DNA of 64,000 bases, taken from contig NC_080578.1 in assembly GCF_029962835.1 (NCBI RefSeq), positions 51,019,001 through 51,083,000 on the forward strand, written 5' to 3'. The notes beneath the pieces were generated by a model. That model searched no databases, was not told the origin of the DNA, and saw nothing but the letters and a program-made list of their open reading frames with translations. Below, piece by piece: positions 1 through 11,442 of this stretch (position 1 is its first letter; each line of letters starts with the position of its first letter). The position numbers and the translations under genes are program-made. Source of the DNA: Magnolia sinica. Taxonomy: Eukaryota > Streptophyta > Magnoliopsida > Magnoliales > Magnoliaceae.

Positions 1-641
1 ACTCTAAATTGAAGAAAAGTAGCAGCCCATCTGCTGTTAAAAAGGATTTTATCAAGTCTAGCCCAAACTCGTGCATTCCCCTCTCAGTTGTTGCACCAAG
101 TAAATTGATTCCCCATAAATCTAGCATCAATAAGGATAGAATTATGAATTGCCTCTGCAAAATCTGACATGCTCGATGCATCCAGATCTCGAATCCCTCT
201 TCTTTCAAAAATTTCTTCCACCGCATTAAAATGTCCCCCAATAGCCCAAGCATCTTGAGTAGATCTGTTGAGGGTCTCCATTTCATTCCAAAGCACTCTT
301 CTTTGGATCTTGCAATACCAAGCATAAACGATCGAGAGAAAAATCAGCTCATTGTTGGGCTGCAACGTGATCTTCAAAGAGATCATCTGATTGGAGGAGG
401 AAACCACTGAGACGTTTAGCTGGGTATGATAGAAAATTCAGATTTTTTCGCCCAACTCATCGTTAAAAGCCAAAGCATGGAAACCAAGTTTTAAACCTGT
501 AGCTACCCTTCTATCGTCACCAATCAGAGGTTCAAGGATAACAACTAAATAAGGGGTGAAATTCTTGATAAGCTTCTTAAGGTATCTAATCGTAGGTGTG
601 TTACCCACACCACGCGCATTCCAAATAAGAGCGTTATCCAT
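1..641 (-). pseudogene. LINE ORF2 N-terminus (AP-like endonuclease), partial
   Basis: The start is ATG 641-639, which overlaps the ORF1 stop by 8 nt (ATGGATAA). The protein opens MDNALIWNARGVGN, the usual start of the plant L1 exonuclease-endonuclease-phosphatase domain, and continues with YLVVILEPLIG. After a TGA at 440-438 the same frame resumes with WAIGGHFNAVEEIFERRG and FTWCNN, is stopped by a TGA at 86-84, and goes on with EGNARVWARLDKIL. The usual GGDFN motif reads GGHFN, a likely loss of an important Asp. The domain would nick target DNA for priming. The reverse transcriptase part is outside the window. Confidence 0.85.
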
Positions 642-3600
642 CTGTAACACAACCTGAGTTCACTGCCCGACGCTTCAATCTACGTAGTCTATTGTACCAA
701 TCACCTGATGGTTGAATGATAACTGTTCCCCTGCTTGGTCTTTTCTAGACTTTTTTGTTAGACGGTTGTTGCCATTTGACTTGAGATGGGAGGGGGGGTG
801 ATTTAGCTAGTGGGTCTTCAGACTCTTAGAAGACTGTTGTTGTGTTGGGAGTAGAATTCTGTAGTTCTCTGTCAAAATACGGAGAGAGATCCACTGTAAT
901 TTTTCCTAATTGATCTTCAGGGTCTGGGTGAGGAGCCTTGTTTCTCCAGTAGAGGACTAGGTTGTTCAGATTGATCTTCTCCTTCCTTCTGTTAAAATTG
1001 CATTTCCCATTTTCCTGGAGAGGTCTTAAAGGAGAAGAGCCCACTGATCTTAGACGAGCTCGCCTGATAACATTTATAGAGGATGGGGGGCCGCATCCCA
1101 CAATCAAGTGATTGGAGATAGAAGGGGACCTAGGAACTGTAGGACTCAGCAGTGAGCCAGCGTTGGAGGTAGGAAAAGGATCAGGCCGGAAGCGGGGTGT
1201 GGGATGCTGAGAGGAGGAAAAGGAGGTAGAGTTGAGGGGTCTAGCAGAACAGGGCCAGGCATTCTCACCACTGAAGGGATGAGAAGCCAAGGGAAGCAGG
1301 AAAGGAGCTTCAGGACCCAATTGTGAGGTTGTGGAGAGGGGAGGAATAGGTTCAAACTGGGCTATGTGGTTCAGAGATGGGGAATAGGTGTTGAGCCTGA
1401 GAGAACTGCCAGAGCAGGGGAGGTCAAGCAGGATATGGTTGTCAGATGGAAGGTTTTGATTAGGATATTCCAGGAGGAGAGTGGGTCATAGGGTGATTGA
1501 AGGGCTTGGGTTAGGCGAGGTCAAATGATCTGCTAGAGTTGTATCAACATTTTCATTCACACAAATAGGAGGATTTTGCTGATGGATCCGGTTCTTCATT
1601 GGAGAATACCCTGTTGTTGCTAATTCAACATTCCTAACCACAAGACCTTCAGGAGGAATCATTATAAAGTGCACTGTTGAAGCTGTCTCTACATTCCTTC
1701 TCCCCTCATTTTTCAGGTGAATCATGTCTAATCGGCTGATCGAATGGATCCTACTGTGTGATGACTGAACATATGGTTGCAAACCACTCAACATAAGAAA
1801 TTCACCTTGTCTGTCAATGCCTAGCTCAGTGTTATGCATAACGTCCTGTGTATCATCCTCAAAACCCTGAGGATGTTGCTGATGGTTCCTGTTCTTCATT
1901 GGAGGATGCTCTGTTGATGCTGATTCAACATTTCTAACCTCAGAATCATCGAGGTGTAACCTAGTAGACAGCACTGCTGAAGCTGATACAACATTCCTGA
2001 CTGCAGCATCTTCTGGCTTAACCATATCCAAGTGGTTGACTGAAAGGATCATGTTATGTGAAGACTGAACAAATGACTACAATCCACCCACCATATCGAG
2101 TTCACCTTAGTAGGAAGGAAGTTGTTCATTATTCTGCAGAGAGCCCTGAGATTATTCCGGTTGACACACCACTCGCCTTTGCGTGCCTTCCGTAGTGGGT
2201 AATGGAGGAATAACTTTAGCAGGACTGGTAAGTAACACCCGATCCGTCTTCTCACTTCCATCCCTAGTGCCCAGAGGTGCACTGGAAACCACCCCCGTGG
2301 TTTCCTTTCCACTTGGATGGGCAATGTGGCACACTTTGTCTGTTTAGCTGGTTGTGACAAATTCACAAACACCTAATGAGTCGACTCCCCCAGTCGATGC
2401 ATTTACACAAATTATCGCAGATCCAGTTGCACAAACATTTTGATTTCTAGCACACGCCTCTTTAGTAACAAGTCCCCCCTCATCAAGATTTGCTAAAATT
2501 CCATCACCCACATTGATCGCATAGCATACATCAAACCTGTTCCCGGATGTAGCCTTCCCAGAACCTGGCTCTCTAGCTGAAGCGTTTCCACAAACATCTG
2601 ATGGAGGTCCAGAACTCCCGTGAAACCTTCTAATGACCCAATCCTTGGTACTCTCGTTTGTTGCTTGTTTGATGATAGGAGGGCTTGCGAGCTAAAACTG
2701 CGGTTCAATCTCTGCTATAATTGGGTATGTCTTCCCTAGCACATTGAGGCGCAAGACATTATTTAAGCTAACGCAAGGACGGGGAAAGACTTTAATTCTC
2801 GCAAAGGCCTGAAAATATCCGAGACGCGAATTAGAGTCTATTTGAATGATCTTGCCAAAGTAGCTCGCCAGATCGATGATGACGGACTCAATCCAGGCAT
2901 GGGCTGGAATACCAAATAGTTTGACCCAGACCCCATCAGCACCTATAACGTCTTCAAGAGACCACCTTTCAATGAACTGGAGTTCCATTTCCTTGTGTAA
3001 TGGAACATTTTTACTGAAGGCATTTATCTCTGCTTCAGATTTGAACTTGAGCAGAAATTTTGATGCAGAGCTCCACACTATCTCCACAGCAGATGGATTT
3101 TGATTTCGGTTCTTTAAGGATCCAATTAGCCAATCAATACGAATAATCTGATCCACCGCTATCCCCACCAAGGTGAGATTTAGACTATAGAGCCGGTTCT
3201 CCACTCCCCTCGGGTCAGCGATGGTCGAGACCCCCGAACTCCCTTCCAACCTAGTGTTGGATCCCGACCTTCCTTTAGTAATCGTATCAAAAAACGGTCT
3301 ATCCGAACCCTGTTTACTCGGTTGGTAGCCAGGTTGGGGAATGGGTGGCGTTGCTACCCTCACGCCAGATTGCCCTTTCGCCCAAGCAATATGAGCAACT
3401 CTGCCATCAATCCGACGATCATGAAGATAGTGGATTGCATTGAGAGCATCTTGTTCATACAAGAAATGGATGAAGGCGAAACCACGAGGTCGATTGAGCT
3501 GGCGATTCCATGGAATGAAGACATCTCGTACTTTCCCAAATCGGCCAAAAATCTGAAGGAGATCTTCTTCTTAGGTGTCGAACGTAAGATTTACAGCAAA

Positions 3601-3699
3601 TAGGGAGAAATAGGGTTTTGAGGAACGAGATTTCCGAGCTTCTACTGTCACCCACGGATCTTCCCGATCACGCACCCGTTCCCGCTCCCTTTCCTCCAT
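634..3699 (-). pseudogene. LINE ORF1, RRM + DUF4283-like, nonsense-riddled
   Basis: One reading frame can be followed from ATG 3699-3697 to a TAA at 636-634, about 1020 codons. It is interrupted by in-frame stops at 3571-3573, 2692-2694, 2344-2346, 2152-2154, 2107-2109, 2077-2079, 1486-1488 and 826-828, plus a TAG near 757. No frameshift is needed. The N-terminus is Arg/Glu rich, followed by an RRM with FAVNL (RNP2-like, codons 34-38) and RGFAFIHF (RNP1-like); the first stop falls between them. A DUF4283-like segment follows, including GVWVKLFGIPAHAW and YFGKI. The C-terminal half is low complexity and contains a 100-codon duplication. In the family this protein binds the element RNA. No CCHC zinc knuckle was found. 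Confidence 0.8.
1511..2110 (-). repeat. In-frame 300-bp tandem duplication within LINE ORF1
   Basis: Two adjacent copies lie exactly 300 bp apart (for example GTTCTTCATTGGA at 1591 and again at 1891), equal to 100 codons. Both encode a block with HLDM or RLDM, VRNVE, PPMKNR or SPMKNR, and NHQQ or IHQQ. Copy boundaries are approximate. Confidence 0.8.
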
Positions 3700-3735
3700 C
3701 CTTCACCTTTATTTTCATCTGGTTAATTAATTCAT

Positions 3736-3915
3736 CTAATTAATTTCATCGCGTAGGGCTTGTATCTCGCTTTGTATAGCTTGATACTTTCTTGCCCGAT
3801 TGCAAGAGCGCTGAGATGGTCCTGGAGCGGACTCGGCATGAAGTAACGAAGAAGACCGAATCTGTTCGTTCGGCTCAGGCTCCACATTTGCAGATTTCTT
3901 CTTTCCTCTCGCCAT
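3736..3915 (-). pseudogene. Possible gypsy gag N-terminus
   Basis: A 59-codon ORF starts at ATG 3915-3913, opens MARGKKKSANVEPEPNEQ and ends with AIQSEIQALRDEIN. The basic start and short helical tail resemble the beginning of Tat-type gag proteins. It is cut off at the LINE junction. The family call leans mainly on the neighbouring U5-like sequence. Confidence 0.4.
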
Positions 3916-4640
3916 TGTACTTGAGAATAGGGAACTGACTTTTCGTATTAGCTTCTCACAGACGGTGCTAAAAATGTTGTGGAAAAAATCTAGATGGCTC
4001 TCTGCTCGGACCACTGAACTCCAAGCCGCTTCGATGTCCTGAACCCGCACAGTCATAGCGAGCAAAGGAGACCCTGGTCTAAACAAGGGAACCTCCGATG
4101 CCTAAGTCAGGCCAAGGGAATCTGGGTCTAAGTTCGCTTATAGAGGGAGAGTGTGAGCTATTGCATACCTGTTTCCTCCTTATGAGATACTATTTATACC
4201 CTCTCACCTGGAGAAGGCGTGTCCGTATACCTCGGCGCGTTTTAGGACACTCACCACTCCCGCAGGAGACTCGGCTGCCCAACCATCGTGTGGTCATGTG
4301 AACGTGGGTGGTTGAATAACCGTCACTAATCATGCAGTAGTGGGACAATTTGAGGTCCCACAAATAGGTCTCGATCTGAGTTTCAAACCGACTGTCACAG
4401 CATCAAACTACTCCAAGCTTGCAGCCCTAGCCCTAGTTCGTCTACCCAAAGTCTCAGAGTAAGAACGTAACTACAGTCGAGCCGGAAGTCTTTCCCACCG
4501 GTTGTTCTCGTAATTCTAGACTTATTCGTGCATCTCCAGTTAGTTCTGAACGGCGTCAGACCTCAGAGTTGAGAAGGCTCGGATCTTCCCATAATAGTTA
4601 TAATCACCTTATCTATGTGATCTTCATAGGATAGCCCATA
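3736..4640 (-). mobile_element. Tat-like Ty3/gypsy relic: LTR end, leader and gag start
   Basis: Read on the minus strand, this has an LTR-like stretch with a TATA-like TATAAATAGT near 4190, then the phrase TGACTTAGGCATCGGAGG near 4098-4116. A near-identical phrase sits in the LTR fragment at 21.95 kb and is typical of plant Tat/Ogre U5 regions (from memory). A leader follows, then a short gag-like ORF. The relic stops where the LINE begins, so the LINE probably inserted into it. The outer LTR boundary is uncertain. Confidence 0.55.
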
Positions 4641-6001
4641 AAATATTTATGTATTTAATAGACGGTACATATTGATCAATTAAACTATTCAAGTATCAAA
4701 TGTTGTAAGACTCTTATAAGGTGGGCCACACATGATCATTGGTTTAGATCTAACCGTTGGATTATTCGGATTGAATGATTCATTAAACCCCACTACATTT
4801 GTGATCATTTTAAATAGGTTTGGGACAGGACGCTTGAACTGTGGTCCCTATACATGGTTATTAAGACAGATATGGAAACCTACAGTATGGAGACCGTAAA
4901 GGAGATAAGTGTGATGAGTAAGCTTATCTAGCCTTCTTTTCAATAAATAGATATCTTGGTCCCCTCACCAACACATCAGAAAAAACCATAGTCCAATTGA
5001 AAGTTCTCTTAAATGTGTGGGGCGTGGAATACTAAGATTCCCATCGGCTACATCAAGGAATTGGAAATGTCTTCCCAATCAGGTACACTTTAAGATTAAA
5101 GTATTGAATATTCATTATTGATTAATAGATGATTCATTAATTCCGCAATATAAATCTAACAAAAGTACATAGTTGAAAACACTTAATGTGCCTTCATCAA
5201 TTAGACTATTCAAGTATCAAAATATATCCAGTTGAAAACACTTAATGCGTCTTTTGATAAATTGAAAGTAAGCTATGAAAACTTAACTTGCAGAATTGTA
5301 ATTTTGAAATAATTTTAGGGATATATAAATTAAAATTGAAAAAATTAATGCACCACCACTTAATTTAAGCATTCAGTCTTCAACATTAAGTGAATGGAGG
5401 CGCAAGCTAAAGAAAGACCCATTTCATTATAAAAATAATAATAATAATAATTTAAATACTTAATAAGTTATATTTGACAAATGATCTAGATCAGCGAAAG
5501 TTACTGAAAATATCAATTTCAGTGATAAATGGTGTAACCAGAAATAAGTTTTATCAAATCTAAATTTGATTTTGAGCATCCTTTCCCCACACCCATGTAT
5601 AAATATGGATCTTTCATTTTTTCCACAAACGCATTCATATCCCACACACCACAGGTATTTCACCAGAATGGGTACTTGAACCCATGACCTCATGTTGAAA
5701 CTCGCATGAGTCTACAAAATATATTGGGATTCCATTGTTTCTATTCCTACATGGGTGTGCCGTACACCAAAAAATGAAATTTGTAGGCTAATCCTAGGCA
5801 CCCAATGGAGGATTCTAACAATCCATCTATATATAACCATCAACGGGCCGGCTAAGATCGTACAACCATTGTGGTTTTTATAGTCTGCCTTATCCATGGT
5901 AGGACGAATGGATGATACGGTTGGAATCTTATACATGTGGGCCACATGTAAACTAGTAAATTTCTTGATGTTTGTACACTTATTCCCATTTTTCACACAC
6001 A

Positions 6002-6032
<31 letters not shown>

Positions 6033-7374
6033 TCTCTTTCCTTTTTTAGGTTTTGACATATAGCATATTCCCATTTGACCCAAAGACATTAAAAAATAAT
6101 TAAAAATAAAAATAAAAATAAAAAAAGAAAGAAAGAAAGAAAACCCCTCCTGTGTGTAGTTTTGCAAAAAATACCTCTCATTTTCGAAATACAGTAAAAC
6201 GCCCACCCTACCATTGATTTCTTGGACGGAAAATCTAACCATGGTTGGTTAACAAAATCTTTAATAAAAATGATAACATTACCGCTCTCCCAAATCTCCA
6301 AATTCCACATCTAAACTTACTCTCTCTCCCAAATTAAAGGGTAAAAAATTAATGTTTGTGGTAAAAAATTAAATATGCTAGGACATGTTCTGTCATGCTT
6401 TGCTTATGGATGCTAAACATAAAGTGTTAGCTAACCAAAAATGAAAAATGAAAGGATTTATTTAAAAAGAATATGCGGATGTTATTTTTCTTTGGGCCAA
6501 GAGGGAGGAGGGTGTTATATGTTAAATCTCAGTCCATATATATATATATATATATAACTTTTCATAAATTAGGCAGTGTTCCAGCTATTCTTTTCATAAA
6601 GATATGTACCATTTTCTTAAAGGAAGGCTACCACTGAGGACATTGAAAACCTCGGATGTTATAGATCAAAGGGTTCTAATCCAGTACCCTCTGTACTCAA
6701 TCCCTTTGATGAGCCATCAACATGTGGTATTTTTGTCGGTGCGGAGATGGAAATGGATATGAGATATGTGGAGGTTAAAAAATATCAATGGAAGTTCGAT
6801 TGACTATTCTATTTTTATTTTATTTTTTTCTTTCCTTAAAATTCATGTTGTCAAACAGTTTGGATTGGCTGTTCATTGTGATCTTTTTGCTGACACCCTT
6901 CCATGGTAGGGTCCACTGAATGACTAGGTCAGATCTCATACAAGTATGCCATGTGTTGGAGGACAAAAGCACTGGCAAGTTAGGAGTGAGTATTGCTAAA
7001 GGATTTAGGGTGTGTTTAAGAAATGGAAATCACAAGAAATCAATTTCATTTTAATAAATATTGTATTTTTTGTTGTTGTTGTTGTTTGTATTGTAAAAAG
7101 TTGAAAAATCAATTCCATCTCCATGGAGGTGTTTTTCATTGTATTGTAGGTAGTTATAAAAACTGACAGTCATACTCACACATTTTTTTGAAGAATGAGT
7201 AAATGGATATCTTCTCAAAAAGCTAATACATAAACATTTTGACCGTAACTTAAAATGCCTCTCATTGGTGAATATTGAAATTTCAGTATTTACATGAAAA
7301 ACAACCTGAGAAAATAAACAACCGTATATTAACCATTAACTTTTTCTGTTTAATTTACTTTTCTTTCATCGATC

Positions 7375-7376
<2 letters not shown>
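4641..7376. other. Intergenic, no gene seen
   Basis: AT-rich DNA without a supportable coding region. It holds a short (AAT)n run near 5437-5452, a (CT)n run near 6000-6038, an A-rich AAAAAT/GAAA stretch at 6091-6141 and a (TA)n run at 6535-6556. A phrase beginning TCAATTA and ending ACTATTCAAGTATCAAA occurs twice, at about 4676 and 5197. Confidence 0.7.

Positions 7377-7435
<59 letters not shown>
7377..7435. repeat. (TA)n microsatellite
   Basis: An uninterrupted AT/TA dinucleotide run of nearly 60 bp. Confidence 0.95.
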
Positions 7436-7436
<1 letters not shown>

Positions 7437-8192
7437 TTCCTATGCTTTCAATTAGTCAATTAGTTAATGATTTTGGGAGCTTACATTTACCAGTTTGTGA
7501 ATTTGAACATACTGGGGCCATGGTTGATTTAAGCCGGTCATTTATCTTTATGGACCCATCATGAATGCAACAATCCACATTTAATGGAGAAAAGACCAAA
7601 GGATTAAATGGTTAAGATCTTCCAATTTAACATAGATTTAGGGCATGGTCCATCCATGATAGGAGCAATCATATCAATGGCCTAAATAAAGAAACCAGGG
7701 TCCACACATCTACGTATCAATGCTCAATAGTGAAGTTCCTTGCTCATCACAAAAAGAAACCTCGCCCTCTTATTTCGGACCATGAACAGTGACAACATTC
7801 TTATTTTTCAATAAGAAATCTAACGAGTCAGGTTTTGCGGCAACATTTTTTAGTGAGCATTAAACGGCTGTGACCCACGTTTACTAGGTTCATAAATGCC
7901 TAGATAGCGTGGATATTATATCGGCCAGGATCTCGGAAAATTTTCATTTTGCTTTGGTTTCAAGGTGCTTCCGCCACAAAATGGGCAGCATTTGGTTGGA
8001 CCACAGCAACCGGTAGATATCTGTGCTAAGATCATGATTTGACATGTGTGGTCCTTTCAAAAATCTTATTTTTAGAAGAATCTAGGTCATTAGGACACTG
8101 AAACCTAATTTTTGTAGTGTTCTTTGATGGATCATTGTTGTTAAATATTTGGAATGAGTTATTTTGACAATTAATGATAATTTTTAAGTGTA

Positions 8193-8202
<10 letters not shown>

Positions 8203-8251
<49 letters not shown>
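8203..8251. repeat. (GA)n microsatellite
   Basis: A pure GA run of about 48 bp abutting the left end of the MITE-like element that follows. Confidence 0.95.
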
Positions 8252-8253
<2 letters not shown>

Positions 8254-8599
8254 GCTCACCTGTGCACCTACACATGTGCGCACCTTTGCACATGTCTCTT
8301 GGGTGTCTAATCCGAACGGTACATTGGATGCGGCATCCCATGAAACCTTAGGGGACCAATTTTCATCCTAATCTAAAACTCCAGTGGGCCAAAGCAAAGA
8401 TAGATGCAAATCAAGGGAGGAAACTGTCTTCTTTCTTCATGGCCCACTATAGTTTGGATCAAAGTAAAAGTTGAGCTTTAGGGGTTTCGTGGGGTGCTAT
8501 ATCACATGGACCATTCAAATTTTGGAAACAGATCATGTGTGATGGGTTCTCAAAAAGTTTGCACTAGTTATGTGCGAACTAGTGCACAGCTGAGCTTTC

Positions 8600-8604
<5 letters not shown>
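8252..8604. mobile_element. MITE-like element bounded by microsatellites
   Basis: About 350 bp that recurs in inverted orientation at 48.31-48.66 kb. Shared phrases include CATCCCATGAAACC, GGCCCACTATAGTTTGG and TTGGATCAAAGTAAAA. The left side abuts (GA)n and the right side (TA)n. Inverted termini are only partly recognisable, so the superfamily is not assigned. Confidence 0.55.

Positions 8605-8660
<56 letters not shown>
8605..8660. repeat. (TA)n microsatellite
   Basis: A TA dinucleotide run of about 55 bp directly after the MITE-like element. Confidence 0.95.
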
Positions 8661-8661
<1 letters not shown>

Positions 8662-8898
8662 CATAGTGGATACAACATCAACTTGTGAAATTGTTTTCAC
8701 TCTTGTCTTTTGACTTTAAATTATAGAATATATATAGTAAAATAGATGGCTTTTTCTCTTTGGAATCTAAATGAGTTACATGCCTCAAATCGAGTGTGAA
8801 TAAAAGAAAAGGATTTTATCTCGGAAAATTACTAGCATGCTACCTTAGACTAAAATGTGGGGCTCACAAACAATGTATAGCTGATGACCTAATCCAAC

Positions 8899-8923
8899 TT
8901 CTTCTTCTTCTTCTTCTTCTTCT
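8899..8923. repeat. (CTT)n microsatellite
   Basis: About eight CTT/TTC units. The phrase GACCTAATCCAACTT flanks both sides, so it arose within or beside a short duplication. Confidence 0.85.
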
Positions 8924-8996
8924 TTTGACCTAATCCAACTTGCAGGTTAAAGCCATGGCACGCTTGTAAGCAACCAATATAGGTTTGCCCCACTTA

Positions 8997-9561
8997 CGGC
9001 CTGTTTGATTTTTCAATGCAAGTTTAAATATTCGGTAAATGAGTAATCATGACACTTTCACTCGTTTGGAAATTTTTGGAAATTCTTGCCTTGGAAATTA
9101 GTTCAAAAGTGCTAGTTAAAATTTTTGGACCTCACATGGGCATGTATGACATATTTGTTCTGTTCATCCATTTTACCACAACATTTTGAGACATGAGCCA
9201 AAAATTATATAGATCCAACACTCAAGTGGCCCACACCAAAAGAAATAGTGGCATGTATAAGTTTTTAACGATAAGTATTTGATTCACTTTTTTTTTTTTT
9301 TTTGGCGTGGTCCACTAGAGCTTTAGATATGCCTCATTTTTTGGCTCATGCCTTAAATTCAGCTGGCATGATGGATGGACAGTGTAGATAAGCGACATGC
9401 ATCTGGGTGGGACCCACAATTATTTTGTAGCCTTTTCGATTTTTGCATCTAAAAAGTTAGTGGTAAATCAAATACAGGGAAGAGTACGGTAAATACATAG
9501 GGAAATAATCATTATGCATTTACACTGCATTTACAACCGAATTAGAAAATCAAATAAGCCC
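8997..9561. mobile_element. Tourist-like MITE (565 bp), diverged
   Basis: The left end CGGCCTGTTTGATTTTTC is an imperfect inverted match to the right end GAAAATCAAATAAGCCC. TTA flanks both ends (8994-8996 and 9562-9564), as expected for PIF/Harbinger (Tourist) target duplications. The interior carries a shared 'aagtggcccacacc ... gatggacagtgtagata' module also found in other elements here. It is non-coding. Confidence 0.6.
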
Positions 9562-9564
9562 TTA

Positions 9565-10680
9565 TTAGTGAGTTTGCCAGTGACGCCCACTTTCTAGATA
9601 GCATAAAATTCTTAGACACATGACATGTTGGTAAATGCACATGGGGAGTCTTGTTTGATGAAGGCGCATGTGATCGTTTCTCATTATAATAATGGTGATA
9701 ACGAACATGATGGTGGACAGCCAAACACAGGACCAAAATTAAGTTACAACCGTAAAAGTTATCAGTTTGTTCATCCAAATACAACCTTAAATGGAAATAA
9801 AAATCAAACAATCATTTCACTTCACTCAGAAGCCCGTGTGCGAGATGCCGCTCCTTTCACCGTCGCACCCACCTGAGGAAGGCTGTATATCCCAGTTAAA
9901 ATCTGATGGAACTCGCGCGTATAGAATTGAAGAGCTTATTCGCTGAAAAGATGGATACATATAAGTAGTAAGATCCGACTTCAAAAAGGCGGGCCCCAGA
10001 TGTACTGGTCCACTCATCAAGCAGGTTACATTTGGATGTTGAATGTGGGGATTACATCATCCTTTTCATAGCCGTTCATTTCTGTCATGTAATTGTGGCC
10101 TGAAGTAGAACCAAACCTTGTTTCTTTTCAAGAAAACGAAATCTGAAACTGATTACCCCTGATGTGTGGATGGGATCTCTCACACGAATTTTACGTGCGG
10201 AACTGTGCTGCGAATCGCACCTTAGCTTCCGTCCCTCGAATCGCCCTATCACTCCTAAGGGAATCAAAGGCGTTTCTCTCGATTGTCGCTCCAACCTGCA
10301 ACACAAGGTGATGATCCCGATGGCATTTCCGTAATAATAGTGTTTCACTGAAACCATTGCATTTTTATAATCACAGCTACGAACTCAAATAAAACATAGC
10401 TTGGAGTTGAGTTTTTCCTTTTTCTTTCTTCTTTTTCTACTACTAATTCTCATTATTAGTTTGAATTTCCCTTCGGTATTTTTGGAACTGGAAGTGACAT
10501 TTACACCCACGATGAAAGATTTGCATACACCCTTTTTTTTGTCTTCGGGTATTGAAGTAAAAAATGGGAATTGTGCAAGATGCAAATCAATGAGGGAGAG
10601 AGTGAATAGAGCTCCTTTTTGAAGTTCGTATCTTATGTTAGTATAATCCAAACAGCAGTTGTACTGGTTTTTTAGTTGTG

Positions 10681-10725
<45 letters not shown>

Positions 10726-11186
10726 AAGAAGAAAGAGATAAGAGAGACTCATCAATAGATAGATTCCTGATAAGAAAATGTACAGGAAAAAAAAAAAAAA
10801 ACTCCATTCATACCCCACATCAAAAGCTTCAAAAGAGAAAACGAAATTCAGCTCTTCACAGCAACACTACCGCCTTTGTCTCCTCCTTGTCAGACCCCCG
10901 TAATATAGATAAAAAATCACTTCATTTTACATTACAATCTATTTATATATAAATCCCGCTACATTTTAAAATAAAAATATAAAACCTTCCTCCTCTTGCT
11001 TCACTTCCTTGTATTTCCTGCCTTTGCTGCTGCTGTTGCTGCTTTTGCGGCCGCCCATGACGATGATGATGCTTGTAATATTTCTATCTTTTCTCGCTTC
11101 AACTCTTTCCCTCCTTTGAATTTTCTCTTGTGTGGGCTTATTTCAGCCTTTTTAATTTTGTCCGCCCATTGGTCCGAAACGGATCT
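9565..11186. other. Intergenic DNA downstream of the trihelix gene
   Basis: No coding region is supported. A (GA)n run lies at about 10682-10722 and an A run at about 10787-10801. Apparent ORFs over the GA run are low-complexity artefacts. Confidence 0.6.
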
Positions 11187-11192
11187 TTTATT
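11187..11192 (-). terminator. Candidate polyadenylation signal of the trihelix gene
   Basis: AATAAA on the minus strand, about 250 nt past the stop codon at 11443. The position is plausible for a plant 3' UTR, but the hexamer is common in AT-rich DNA. Confidence 0.35.
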
Positions 11193-11442
11193 CAACAACA
11201 AATCAATAAAATAGGAAAAAAAAAAAAAAAAAGTACTAAAGACACCCCACGAGTTCGACACTTCGACTGAGTAAGACTGCCTAAAAACTCTCTAAGCAGG
11301 AAGAAGAAGGAAGAATGAGAACAAATACTAGTTTTCGAAATGGAAAGATTATTCGACTTCTTTTCGGATCCTGGATTTGGGTTTTTTCTCCTCTTAAGCT
11401 CTGGACATAGGTACATATGGTACATTGCTATAAAGAAGTAGA

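Larger units (their letters stand above)
1..3735 (-). mobile_element. L1-type LINE retrotransposon relic, 3' part outside window
   Basis: A non-LTR retrotransposon lies on the minus strand, with ORF1 upstream and the start of ORF2 (endonuclease) downstream. The reverse transcriptase, 3' UTR and poly(A) tail would lie left of base 1. ORF1 carries an RRM and a DUF4283-like domain; RRM-containing ORF1 is known from the BNR subclade of plant L1 elements. The 5' end is placed near 3700-3735 because the next sequence upstream reads as a different element. Several in-frame stops make it inactive. Domain assignments are by eye. Confidence 0.85.

Noticed and set aside
10385..10952. ORFs rich in Arg-Glu or Ser-Leu over GA/CT runs
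   Set aside because: Microsatellite translation artefacts on both strands.
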